This document shows, one piece after another, positions 34,551-50,320 of a stretch of DNA of 64,000 nucleotides. This stretch comes from Eucalyptus grandis (lineage: Eukaryota; Streptophyta; Magnoliopsida; Myrtales; Myrtaceae), in contig NC_052621.1 of assembly GCF_016545825.1 (NCBI RefSeq), positions 26,562,940-26,626,939 of the forward strand, given 5' to 3'. The position numbers and the translations under genes are program-made. The notes under the pieces were generated by a model. That model searched no databases. It had not been told where the DNA came from and worked only from the letters and a program-made list of their open reading frames with translations. How positions within the stretch are numbered: position 1 is the first letter of the stretch; each line of letters starts with the position of its first letter.

Positions 34551-37180
34551 TATTGACTCACATGAACAGGTATAGGAGCTTTGCGTAAGCAATATTTCTT
34601 TCTGTACAAAATTGGATTCTGCATCAGCAGAGAACATTGTCTTGCATCCTGTGAAAAGAATTAGGAAAAAGACGAAAATAGTCAATTCACTATAACCGAT
34701 TTTGACTTAGCTCGGAGCCATTTTGTTAGCTCAATGCATGAGCAGGTTATTACTCGACCCTCAGTCTTCTCAGGTGAACTGCATGAATGAATCACATTCT
34801 TGCTTCGATGTACAACAAGGAAGAGTGAAAAGTGGAATGACACAAGTGGATTCTTAGGAATCCCAGTGATATATTATAGTATCGGATGCTGTTGAGAATC
34901 CAGAACATATCTATGCATCCCTTGCTCATGAATGTGCCTGTTTCCATCGACAAACACCAGGCTCTGCATAAGGTAAAATGCAGTAGCGCGGTTGCCTGCG
35001 AAGAAGCAGTTTTTAGCTAACGAGGGGGGCTGTAATGCTCCAGTCACTCTTTTCTTGACCAGAAAGTGAAGATAGAACAGAGTGATTTGCCTCTTAGATA
35101 TTGAAGATGTCTTTATAGTGCTAATAATTCTTTGCATCCTAGACTTTTGTAGGCAAAGAATAGTGTTTCCATTATATTCGGTTAGTAAGTGATACGATAG
35201 ACTTTTGTCGGGTGCCAAAATGGGTCCACTAGTTTAAATAATCGGTCATGGAGTGTCACATCATCTAGTAAACACGAAGCTATCGGCAAGACAATAAAGT
35301 CCATGTAGAACAGATTCCCAATTATTCCTTCAACAGCTTGTATTTACTTTTGGGTTCAGGAAGTGAAGCTTGTCCAGGAAGCATATGATCCCAAGCCAAC
35401 CAGAGCTTGTAGTGCAAAGCTGATTATCTAAATCGCGTCGCTGTGCCTGATATTCGCACTGGAACGACGAATGTTATTATGAGCTCTCCAAAGGATGAGC
35501 AACATCCAATATTAGATGCGAGATTTAACAGCTGCTTTTGATAGAATGAAGAGTTATGATTTCGAATAAAAGGTCATTAAAGCCGTTCTCCTAAAATTTT
35601 CTTTACACTGACGATGTATCTTTCTTCGTTTTTTTTTCCCAGAGGTCCCAATTTGGAAGGCAAGATTTGCTGGGGTAGGTACCCTTTTGAGTGTCAATGA
35701 TGGGGAAGGAAAAGAAAGTCAAAATGGTACCATTCCATTTTGCTTTGCTTTGCTTGAGAAACCAGGCAGATCCTGTAAGATGGGATTGCGTAAGGATGGG
35801 GAGAGGAGGGACAATGTTTTGCAGGCATGCAAACTGCAAAGTGCTTCATCACTGCATTTTTTTGGCACGTTTTGGGACAAATCTGATTCTGGTCCCTACT
35901 TCAAAAAACAACCTTCGTCGTAAAGACAGGTCACTCTCTAGTGCTCCAGATTACCAACTCCAAATCATGCTGAAACTTTATGTCTGGAGAATCCGTATGA
36001 ACTCCATGCACAAGCAATGCGAGAGATAAGTTTTACCATCGCCATCTGGGTGAAACCCGAGGTTGCTGCACTCGAATATAAAAATATGATAAGTGATGAT
36101 GAATGCCGATTTGATTGTTGTGTTATCCACGAGTAATCGGTTAGCATCCGATGTGCTAGGGCGGTGAGAGACATGATAATTGCTCTCATAATGATGCTTA
36201 GTCCTTCCTAATTGCAATGTCGATTGATTTCAGTTGGATCGTTTAATCGGAAGTTAAAAAAAAAAAAAAAAGCAGTGTGCATCATTCTCAATCGAGTTGA
36301 ATGTTAACAAGCATGGCCCAGGTTAACTAACAAAACCGTCCGTTGGTTATGCCGCTGGGCCAAGTAAGGCCCACACGACGGAGGAATCCAGGGCGACCCA
36401 TTTAGTTTCTTTAATGTTTTGGTCTTAAAAATTCCGGCGACGTCATGTGACGTAAAATCCCGACCGCCATTTCCACCGCAGCCCGATGTTCCAATACGAG
36501 TCCGCTGCATTTCTGGGTGAGCGACATCAAGTTCTCCGGACATGTTTAGATTTTGAGATCTTCAAATCGAAGGGCACTACTTAACATTTGAGTTTACCAT
36601 TTCTCCTATTTATTATCAGTTTCAGACGCTAACTTAATGTATTCATAAAACTTCGATTCCAAACTGAAAAAACAAAAACACAAATGAAAACGGGGTGAAT
36701 TAGAACAATCATCCCAGTCTTACAACGCATTTACGAATTGAATGCCCCTTTAAAGTAAACTCTAATTGTGAAGTATCGTGGCATCAAATAATAATTTTTT
36801 TTTTTTTTGGCTATATGGGTTGACAAAGGATTATCAATGCATTTTTCATGGTGGGGGTTGAAACTCCAGAAGGGGCAGACTCTCCTTGAATTGTGGAGGG
36901 AAATTGCAGAATGATGGAAGGTCACATGATCTGTCATTTTCAGTACTCAAAATCCTAATCATATCGCAAACCCTATTCTACAAAGTTGTTCTATTCCCAC
37001 ACCTTCACGTTCGCCATTTGGAGCCAACAGACAAGAGCTAAACCAAATTCAACTACCCTCTGAGAAACCAGTAGCATCATATCATCGAGAAAATGCATGC
37101 ATTGGATGATTGAAAAACTCTTGGGAGTCAAGAAAGTCCTTAGCTTATCCCATTCATGCCAATCTAGACTTAAACTTTTC
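34551..37180. other. 3' flank and intergenic, no gene seen
   Basis: The first few hundred bases are probably the rhomboid 3' UTR. A 114-residue minus-strand frame at 34874-35218 has no recognisable domain. Nothing else can be supported. Confidence 0.5.
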
Positions 37181-37660
37181 AATTTGGCATTTTTAACGAT
37201 TTGCCAATATAATCCATCTAACTAATTTTAGCCAAAAATTGCTAATGTAACTGTTAGTCATTTTACATGGTATTACTAGCACTAACATGAACATATTTTT
37301 TCAAAATTTTCTGATTTTTTTTCCAATTTCTTTTTGCCAATTGCCGTTGGCCTCGCCCAAGCCAGGGTGACCTCGCCGAGTGTCGCATGGGCAAGTCAAC
37401 CTAGTCAATCTTGCGAGGGTAGCCCTTGCCCTCACCTTGACCCTCACCCTCACTCAAGCGAGATTGGTGAAAAGAAAAAGGAAAAACAAAGAACGAGAAA
37501 AAGAAAGAAATTATTAAAAATTTATAAAATTGTCGACGTTAGTGATTTTCGACTAAAATTGACCTAGTGGACTACATTGATAAATCGTCAAAAAGTATAT
37601 GATTCAATTTATTAAATTGAAAGACTTGGGATAAATTGGTACAAATATAATAGGTTTAGA
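37180..37660. repeat. Foldback MITE-like repeat, copy 3
   Basis: A clear member of the family. The left arm has 'cgatttgccaatataatcca' and 'aattttagccaaaaattgct'. The right arm, read on the opposite strand, has 'cgatttatcaatgtagtcca' and 'aattttagtcgaaaatcact'. The arms enclose a GC-richer centre with repeated 'cctcgcc' and 'ccctcacc' words (37350-37460). There is no coding capacity. Confidence 0.7.
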
Positions 37661-39250
37661 AGTTTCTTGATGATTTCCTCAAAAATTCTTACTGGGCATG
37701 AAATTCACAGGAATTTGACCTAAGAATGATGGTGAGCCTGAAAGAGTTGAAGAACACACAGGTTTGATTGAATTTAATTGCGCTTCGTAAGTTGCATAAT
37801 GATGTAGGAAGTGGATGATGTTCTTCCCATGACCAGGGACAGGCATGATAATGTTCCTTTGGATGGTCAGCAAACCTTACAAATTTCATGAACGGGGATG
37901 AGTGATTATGTTAGGAATTGATTGTTGACTAAAAACTCTAGGCGAAAAGTTCATGCAAGCAAGCATCAATGCGTGAGTTCAAAAATGTCAAGAAAATGAG
38001 TCTTATATCATAAAAGCTATGTGAAAGTGAAGCAATTAATATATTCTAATTGACCCCATAATTTATTCATTTAAGTTTTTGAATGAAAATGAAATAAACC
38101 AAATGTTATTCCTAAGTTTGAATTTAAGCTCTTCGATGGCAATCTTATCGGATTTCTATCGTGTTTTCCAACACGACTCTTTTGGTATACCTTTTTTTCT
38201 ATTTTTCCTAGTTATCTATCCTAATCTTAAAGGTTTCGATTACTTTTGACTAATCGAACGAACGGGAAAAGTGCATCTGCCGAGCTAAAGGAGCCGAAAC
38301 TTTACTAGCAGCCCCTAAAATCTAAAAAAATTCTTCACCTAATTTAAAATTGGAATAGAGGACTAAGGGGATGTATTTTTCCTGTCTAATCTCCCTTTTC
38401 GTTCGTAGAATTTCTTTGCTCTCCATTCCATAAATCCTTATCGACTTCACTTTTGTCGCCCCGGTTTTTGACAAATTACGTTCAAATCCCAACAAATTTT
38501 TTTGGGGGATCTTTTTTCCTAGCTTCAAGCGAAGTTTGACCCTATTCCCAATAAGCCATCCAACAGGTCTTAATCCGTTATTCTAATTCAAAGATTCAAA
38601 ATTCAGTTTGGTCGTGCTGCCTTTTTTGCCAACTTTGTTAAAGTTAAAATGTTTTTTTTGTTGACGACAAATTAAGGGAATCCCTCTTCAAGTCAGTCCC
38701 AACTTACTTTTGGCATTTTGCATCAAACGATTAGCTAAAGTATCTCAGTCCAAAATTGATTCTAACTTGCAATTCTTCGAATATCACTCACAACTCTAAT
38801 TTAGCCACCCCCATCTACCAGCTGATTTCAAGGCTTATTTGCATTCTAATTGTTGAAAACTTATCTCTTTTGATATCATAAATCTCATGATTTCAAGGCA
38901 AATCAATACCTCAAATCATTGTTCGACAAAAAAATTGTGGTGGTGGGCAATAACCCAATTAGCAACCTAATTAATTACTTAATCCAAGATAGTAGACTCT
39001 AACTCATAAACCAACATATGACCATATGATGATAGATTGGACCAACCACATATGCACAGCAAAATCCCAAATGGACCCAAAATGTCACTAAAACCGCATC
39101 AAAGCACGGTTCACGCCTCGACTTCGGATTGAAGCAAAAGCCAACTCTGTACTTGCATTTATAATCATCACCTTGTCTCTCCTTTTTACTTTTGTTCCCT
39201 TTTAGGTAGAAATGCTTTTTGCTTGAAATATTTTTGGTTGTGATTAGACG
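37661..39250. other. Intergenic, no gene seen
   Basis: No coding frame with recognisable similarity and no RNA gene. AT-rich with T-runs. Confidence 0.5.
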
Positions 39251-39252
39251 AG

Positions 39253-39505
39253 GCATAGGGTGCGCTCGGAGGTCAGGTGTACTAATATGTTGCCCTAGCT
39301 CCGCTCTCGTTAACCACCCTCGCCCAAATCGACTCGCATTGCCTTTGGACTCGTCGAATTTGGGATGAGTTGAGTAACCACAAAGAGCCGCCGGGTCTAC
39401 TAATACATTGCCGAGCCCGACCCTCGTTAACCAACCTTACGCTAGCCAACCCAAATTGTCTTTGGACTGGTCTAGCTTGAGGTGGCCTAAGTAAGCTCAA
39501 AGGGC
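39253..39505. repeat. Diverged tandem duplication, about 125 bp
   Basis: Two units (about 39270-39390 and 39391-39505) share the order 'tactaata(t/c)(g/a)ttgcc', 'ctcgttaacca', 'tctttggact' or 'cctttggact', and a closing 'gag' or 'gagg'. They lie in a GC-richer patch and have diverged noticeably. No gene was recognised. Confidence 0.65.
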
Positions 39506-40245
39506 TGCGAGGCTTACCATCAAAGAGCACACAACATCTCAATTGTAGTTTTAAGACTATCGTAAAGGTGCCGGTGGAGTCTTAAAAGTAATATTCGCCA
39601 ATTCCTAGTCAGCATCATTTATAAATTAAAACTATAACGGTATCTAATCGTTTTCAAGCCCCTAACTTTCGTTCTTGATTAATGAGAATATTCTTGGCAA
39701 ATGCTTTTGCAGTCGTTCGTCTTTCATAAATCGAATAATTGTACCTCCAACTATGTATCTACTATTATGCAACATTCAGTTTCTTTTTTTTTTTAAAAAT
39801 TATTTTCCATAACACACCCTTTAATTTTTCATAACCTACCTCTACCCCCACATACTTTAATCTACTTAATCTACTCATTATGCTGCAGTGAAGACCATTT
39901 GGCCCTTGCCCCCTACATGGCACTTTGAAGAAAAGATTTTGTAGTAGATAAAACCTAATACGTAATTAGCTAGGAGCTCATAACAAAACCGGGGTGCGGG
40001 GAGCAAAAGCTGCTCAAAAGCGCTAGCTTTCTTATCCGCAATTGCCTGCGTAGCAACCTCAAAAGAAGATAGAGGAAAAGTGGCTAACGCTTTGTACTGA
40101 CTGGAAGGTCCCAAAAATTGCATCGTATTCCGTTCACAAGAATTGACACAGTCACGGAATGTTCATGTGCAGCACACAAGGTACGATGAGACAACAGGGG
40201 TGGGCCAAAAATCTTGGAGGAAATTCCTCTGCTCTGCCCCTGTTC
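39506..40245. other. Upstream region of the expansin gene
   Basis: Probable promoter sequence, with no other gene visible. A minus-strand frame at 39878-40123 has no recognisable domain. Confidence 0.5.
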
Positions 40246-40252
40246 TTTCCTC

Positions 40253-40260
40253 TTTATAAG
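40253..40260 (+). promoter_or_regulatory. TATA box of the expansin gene
   Basis: 'tttataag' lies 120 bp upstream of the start codon, at the right distance for a transcription start just before the CT-rich leader at 40303-40343. Confidence 0.6.
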
Positions 40261-40302
40261 CATGGCTAGGGGAAGTCTCCCCATCGCCAAACACACACCC
40301 CT

Positions 40303-40310
40303 CTCTCTCT

Positions 40311-40342
<32 letters not shown>

Positions 40343-40343
40343 C
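40303..40343. repeat. (CT)n microsatellite in the expansin leader
   Basis: A nearly pure CT run, broken by two extra Cs, between the TATA box and the start codon. CT-rich leaders are common in highly expressed plant genes. Its length is likely to vary between alleles. Confidence 0.9.
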
Positions 40344-40379
40344 CAAGTCCAGCTTCACTAGCAGCTTAGAGCAGAGACA

Positions 40380-42114
40380 ATGGCTGCAGCAAGAGTGATG
40401 GCTCTGGCTCTTGCATTTCTCGGTGTCGCCCTGTCCGCAACACGGATGGCTGAAGCAAGAATACCGGGCATCTACACTGGAGGGCCGTGGCAGAGTGCTC
40501 ACGCCACCTTCTACGGTGGCGCTGACGCCTCCGGCACTATGGGTACTTCCTTCATTTTCTGCTCTTTCAACACTTCTTCTACTCTTGTGCCTACGAAACA
40601 TGCACCTAGTTTGGTCTCATTCCCCTGTTTTCACCCACTAGTGCCCACTGCCCATGCTTACCTCTCACACAACAAGCAGAGCCCGCTTCCCACAATTCCA
40701 ACCTTCACAAAAGAATTAGCCAATCTCGTCGAGGAAATGTTAAATGGCTGTAGCTAATTAACTTACTGTCGCTTTCATGAAGAAAAGTATTGACCAAGGA
40801 ACTTGCTAACAGTACAGATTCCAGGAACTTTAACTAGTGGCCGCCTGCTTGTATCTTTCGTGACATAGTATGATGACCCTCGTCCAAATCCAAGTTCGCG
40901 TTCGAATCTTTTCATTTACCATCGAATCTCCTCACCAATGTACATGATATCCACAAACACGTCACAAACTGCAGAGTCACATACTTCAAACGGAATCTGA
41001 TACTTGTACTGACCTTCTCCTTTACCAATTCATAGGTGGAGCCTGCGGCTACGGCAACCTCTACAGCCAGGGCTACGGCGTGAACACCGCCGCGCTGAGC
41101 ACCGCCCTGTTCAACAACGGGTTCAGCTGCGGCGCGTGCTTCGAGATCAAGTGCGCCAACGACCCGCAGTGGTGCCACTCGGGCAGCTCCTCCATATTCG
41201 TCACAGCCACCAACTTCTGCCCCCCGAACTACGCACAGCCCAGCGACAACGGCGGGTGGTGCAACCCTCCCCGCCCCCACTTCGACCTCGCCATGCCCAT
41301 GTTCCTCAAGATCGCCGAGTACCGTGCCGGGATCGTCCCCGTCGCGTACCGCAGGTAAAGGTCCCATTTTTGAACACGATTCCCCCCCTTCTCCACGACT
41401 CTTTCGAATATAGCTAGCTACAATTTGACGGCTCGAATGTCGGAAGATGCATACCCTCTTTTCCATTTTATCGCTGTAGATGGTCTTGGGAATAGTGACA
41501 GAGATTATGCGCACAAAAAACGGTTTAACTGTCGAGACAGAAATCGAGCATTGAATAGTCTAAGCTGCTAAAACAGAGCGATTGGGTTAGATTCCATTAT
41601 GTGGGCCTTCCTCGTATTCCCTTTCCTTGTCAGACCATCGGGAGGAATCTCTATATTTCCACATTAACGGTCGATCCTAACCGTCGTCCCTCCTGCGTCG
41701 TCGTTTCGATACTCTCCGATGAGGTCGCTTTCGCCTGCTCATTTTCCCGACTCGAGCTTGAGCCCATCTGAAAATTTTCAACTTTCTCGCCCTGCCGTTT
41801 TCAGGGTGCCCTGCCGGAAGCGGGGCGGCATCAGGTTCACGATCAACGGCTTCCGGTACTTCAACCTGGTGCTGATCTCCAACGTGGCGGGCGCGGGGGA
41901 CATCGTGAGGGTGAGCGTCAAGGGCTCGCGCACGGGATGGATGAGCATGAGCCGCAACTGGGGCCAGAACTGGCAGTCCAACTCCGTCCTCGTCGGCCAG
42001 TCGCTATCGTTCCGGGTCACGGGCAGCGACCGCCGCACCTCCACCTCCTGGAACATCGTCCCCGCCGGCTGGCAGTTCGGCCAGACCTTCACCGGCAAGA
42101 ACTTCAGGGTTTGA
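40380..42114 (+). CDS. EXPA6: Alpha-expansin, 3 exons
   Basis: Exons 40380-40542, 41036-41354 and 41805-42114 join exactly to 263 residues, normal for alpha-expansins. These secreted proteins loosen the cell wall without hydrolysis at acid pH, acting where cellulose meets matrix glycans. A signal peptide covers about residues 1-26. Domain 1 (double-psi beta barrel, GH45-like) shows [20 protein letters not shown], conserved cysteines in [11 protein letters not shown], and the HFD motif in PHFDLAMP. Domain 2 (CBM63) follows from [16 protein letters not shown] with [16 protein letters not shown] and a C-terminal [11 protein letters not shown]. The coding exons, particularly 2 and 3, are very GC-rich compared with the introns. 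EXPA6 is suggested by gene neighbourhood; the subfamily member is uncertain. Confidence 0.95.
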
Positions 42115-42544
42115 CTCCGGCGTTGACCGGGGGCTCATTTTATCAAGATTTTTATTTAAGGGATACAACATCATGGTCCGAGACTGATGGTTTACTGATT
42201 ATTGTAAGGCGAGTGAGGTATAGAAATGTAGCTGAAGCGGCTGCACGAACGCATTGTAGCCCGCAGCTTATGATAGTGATATAGGGTGTGATATATTTAT
42301 ACTTTCGATATGGGTGTGTACGTCTCAATGACCCTATTATAATCATATGATTTGAGAAAATTTGTGTTTTGGTGGTCTACATTTGGAATTTGGAATGGTG
42401 TTTATCTTGCTTAAGATTGAAGGTTGGACTAGCTTAAAAATTGTATTTTAGTTGACTGAAAATTGGAGGATGTCCATCATGTGTTTGCAAAGTGCACTAT
42501 GTCTATGCGAGATAATTACTAAAGAAAAAAAAAATCATAAATTC

Positions 42545-43025
42545 ATAGTATGTCAAATTAATCCTAAACTTTATTAATTTGGTCAATTTAACTATAATTT
42601 TTTGATGATTTATCAATATAGTCATTTCAGTTAATTTTGGTCGAAAATCAAAGGTTGACAAATTTTGATTTTTTTCTTAAATTTTTCTCTCTTTTCTTCA
42701 TTTTTTTTTTATATTTTTTTCCCTATTTTTCTTTGTCGATCATTAGGTCTTGTCGATGGCCGAGACAAGTTGTTGGCCACGGGCAAAGGTCGCCCTCATC
42801 AAATCTAGCGAGGGTTACTCCTCGCTTATGGCCAACAACCTCACTCGTGGCCAACGACCTCCGTTGGCCATCACCAAGGCCTTGACAATTGACATAAGAA
42901 GAAATAAAGAAGAAAAATCGAGAAAATTTTATAAAAATTTTACAAAATTTGTTTAATAGAATGATCAACGTCAGCCAAAAAGCTTACGATTAAATTAGTT
43001 AAATTTAAAAATTTAGAAATGAAAG
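42545..43025. repeat. Foldback MITE-like repeat, copy 4
   Basis: It begins 'taatcctaaactttattaat' with 'gatttatcaatatagtca' and 'aattttggtcgaaaatca' in the left arm. The right arm is the inverted counterpart (ending near 'tttaaaaatttagaaatg'). The centre (42740-42890) is GC-richer and made of variants of 'ggccaacgacct' and 'cctcgc', a palindromic patch that is open on both strands. Same family as 37180-37660. Confidence 0.7.
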
Positions 43026-43515
43026 TAATTTTTGCGACTATGTGCGGTGGTTCCACTCCCAAGCGCGGATGCTCAACTTGGGTATTGGAGGAAAATGGAA
43101 AATGAAGCTTCCTCTTTTTTATATTCACTCGAGAGAAAAGAAAATCACTAAAAAACATGAGAAAAGGAAGCTTCAAATTCAGCTATCTAAACAGAGTCCT
43201 ACGTGAACAGAAGGGGGGGACGAGAGAGCCCGCTGAGTGGGGAGCCGTACACGTCGAAAGTCAGGGGGTTAGGCCGAAGGAGGAAGAAACTTCGCCCCTT
43301 ATCTGTCGGCCTTGAAGCAGCCTTTTTCCCAAAAGCACAATTTTTCGGGGCTCAACCGCAGAATCTGGAGAGGGGACTGGATTAGGTGAAAGATCTCTTT
43401 CGTTAGGTCTAGGATTTGGACATCCAGGAGCGCAGCACGGTCGTGCCCCGTCGAATTCTGCCAACGAAGTTTCTGTGCATTTTCTTGGACGGTTCGTCGG
43501 CTATTTTCTTTGTCC
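43026..43515. other. Intergenic, no gene seen
   Basis: No recognisable coding sequence or RNA gene between the foldback repeat and the microsatellites beside tRNA-Thr. Confidence 0.5.
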
Positions 43516-43541
43516 AACACATGCACATGCACATGCACATG

Positions 43542-43575
<34 letters not shown>
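43516..43575. repeat. Compound microsatellite (ACATGC)n-(GA)n
   Basis: Four hexamer units of 'acatgc' are followed directly by a GA run of about 14 units. The repeat is about 160 bp beyond the 3' end of the minus-strand tRNA-Thr gene. Confidence 0.95.
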
Positions 43576-43578
<3 letters not shown>

Positions 43579-43733
43579 GTGAACGGCAAACCGTGATGTG
43601 GCCATGCATTCCGGATACCTCGACTTTCTCTTGGAAAATGGGAAGACCGAGGTCACATGATGGAAACATAGGTGAAAGCGAATCGCGCACGTCGGGCAAA
43701 AATAATAAAATAAAGGACAAAAAAGATAGAGGA

Positions 43734-43807
43734 TGCTCTCGTTGAGAGTCGAACTCAAGACCTCCCGCTTACTAAACGGGTGCTCTAACCAACTGAGCTA
43801 CGAGAGC
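43734..43807 (-). tRNA. tRNA-Thr (anticodon AGT)
   Basis: A 74-base cloverleaf. The acceptor stem is GCTCTCG with CGAGAGC, and the A-box region reads TAGCTCAGTTGGTTAGAGCA. The anticodon arm is CCCGT-TTAGTAA-GCGGG, giving anticodon AGT, and the T arm contains the B box GAGTTCGACTC. The discriminator is A; CCA is not encoded. A T6 run downstream on the minus strand (43719-43724) can terminate pol III. Confidence 0.96.
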
Positions 43808-44758
43808 TTTATGTTGAAGCTTTCCTCATAATACGATATAATCTATATAGACGACACTTGAGAACCATGAAGAAGTGGGTGTTCCATTTGCTCTTTTGCA
43901 TTTTGGTTTTTGTGTTTTCAAGACTTGCTTTTAAGTTAATTATCGAAATTGTTAGGTTTAAATTTATAAGCTGGGCAATTTTTATACCCTACAATGCATG
44001 AAAGAAAGTGAATTTACTCCCACATTATCTCTCTATTAAATAATAAAAGGACAAAAAGAAAGAAATATTTAGTATGTCCGAATTACCTATCTTCTTATGA
44101 TAAAAAAAATCACTCAATTTCATGCACGCGCATAGCATATGCCGGTCACCAGAAGCTAAATTAGTGTCGAGAAGCTAAAATGCAACTTATCAAAAAGGGT
44201 TAAGCTCAACCATAGTGAAAACTTTCTTTAGGTTTATTTATATGAACCATGACTCGTCTTTTTCGGCAATAGTTCTCACCCAAGTTAATCGGATGAAAGG
44301 CTTCCGGAAGCGGAAACAACCGATTCTGAAGTTGATTAAGGAAATAGGGGGTCGATTGCCATTCCAAAATTACTTTTTCCATGAACAGAATACACTACTG
44401 AGGCACGTCAGAGCCTCGGCATCCACAAGGCAAAATCCATTGCGCAAGGCGCAAACATGTACAGCTAGAAACCATCACTTGCATAATCGCATTCCCATTG
44501 CAGATACATGATGTTGCCATGGAAGAGCATTCAACAGTCGATTGCGCAGCAAGAATTTTGAGAATCGGGTGCCAAAAACCAGTTCAGTCATCTCATTTAA
44601 TCCCTTATTCGATCTGAAAGTTTAGTCATCCGCACAGTTAAAAAGCTCGGGAAAGTAGGAGCCCCGCGCAGTTCCAGATACAGCGTAAAAAGCTACGAGG
44701 ACGATCTCCTGAAAGCATGCATCAAATGGTAAGGCTGAACAGGCTACTGATTCGATCT
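43808..44758. other. Intergenic and TPI 3' flank
   Basis: No gene recognised. The part nearest 44758 is probably the 3' UTR of the minus-strand triosephosphate isomerase gene. Confidence 0.5.
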
Positions 44759-48815
<4,057 letters not shown>

Positions 48816-48857
48816 TTGCGGTTGCGGTTGCGGTTGCGATTTCGATTTCGATTTCTC
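48816..48857 (-). repeat. Hexamer repeats in the TPI leader
   Basis: Directly before the start codon, the sequence on the plus strand is about three units of 'ggttgc' followed by three of 'gatttc'. It is presumably transcribed as 5' UTR and could vary in length between alleles. Confidence 0.85.
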
Positions 48858-50320
48858 CGAGGAACGCAGAGAAGAAGGCGAGGAGGAAGACGACGATGGT
48901 GATGCCACGCGATGTCGCCGAACCCCTTTTCTACTTCTTACAGTGACAGCTGGGACTGAGATTTGAACATGGGTCTTTCCAAAAACATGACGTCCTCCAG
49001 AGTTATGCAAATTGTTCTTGATTTTCGTAATGACGTTTCACAAGAAATAAATCATTCGAAAAAATATTTCCGTAAAATCAATGGGATAAAAATGAATCAA
49101 ATCGTCCCCCAAAATACTTAGATATAATTTATTTTATTGATGATGTAAATATTTTTCGTTGACTAATTATTTCATACAAACGATTATATTATAGAAATAT
49201 TTTCTAAATTACAAAACAAATGGAACTCAATGTGCAATATGATTTATGAACTTTTAATTTGTTCATGTGATCCCTAAATTTTTTATTCATGTTCAACTTA
49301 GTGAAAATGTTACAATAAACAAATTAAAAGTGCATGGACTAGATAGCACATAGACTAAAGTTCAGGAATCATTTATATCATTATTTCTTATAAAGTTTAA
49401 AAAGTCAGCTAAGATTTTTTGAATCACTACCAACTATTATAAAAAAACAATCTCACCAAATCTTACATATCATATGGTAGTAAAATCTCGCATTGTATCA
49501 GAGCATAAAGACACCAAGTTCGCGGCAACTATAATTATATGATAAGATGAGGTCGGATAAGAAACATGGCCAAATTTGTCATCTTCAATTTTAGTTTGGT
49601 AAATAATATAGTTATAATATTAAAAGGAATAACAACAACAATTCCAAAAAAAAAAAAAAAAAAGTCGGTAACTTATCCGGGTTAGTCATCGAATGGTAAC
49701 GCATTTTTCTTCCCCGCACAGTATTCAAGGTCTGGGGCTAATGTGCAGATCCATATAAATTCAGCGACGAAAGATACATTATAAATTGCAAATCCTTTGT
49801 ACTGCACCTGGTTCGGCGTATTAATATTTCGATTACTCATTTAAGTTCCTTAAATTTCAATTTTCGTTAATCTAAATGACATTATTGTCTACTCATTCCC
49901 CAAAAACAGCCGACCCGACATTGTTAGAGAAAGTCATGGAGTAGTGATTTTTTTTTTAAAATCAAACTAATGCCACGTCACCATTTCCAATGATCCGAGT
50001 AACTCATATGAACGATATTTGAAAGTTAAGAACAAAGATACTTTATGGCATTAAGCTGAAGGCTATAAACAAAGATTTGAAACTTTCTAATGTGCCTTTC
50101 CCAAAGTTCAGCTCACCAGAACTCCGGAATTAAACGAAGTACATCAACAGAACACTTTGATATTCTATCCTTTGACAATACGAACAAAATCACTACAAAG
50201 ATACAAGACTGTCAACGAGGTAAAAACGAAGCGGTTGAACAACTATGGGTCTTAAAACCCGAGTTTCTCAGCCCCTAAGTACAAAAAGACCTCGACTTCG
50301 AGTCTTAAAATCAGCGAACA
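48858..50320. other. TPI promoter region and intergenic, no gene seen
   Basis: The sequence near 48860-48960 is probably TPI leader and promoter. The rest is AT-rich and merges into the 3' flank of the minus-strand MBD gene. No other gene was recognised. Confidence 0.5.
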
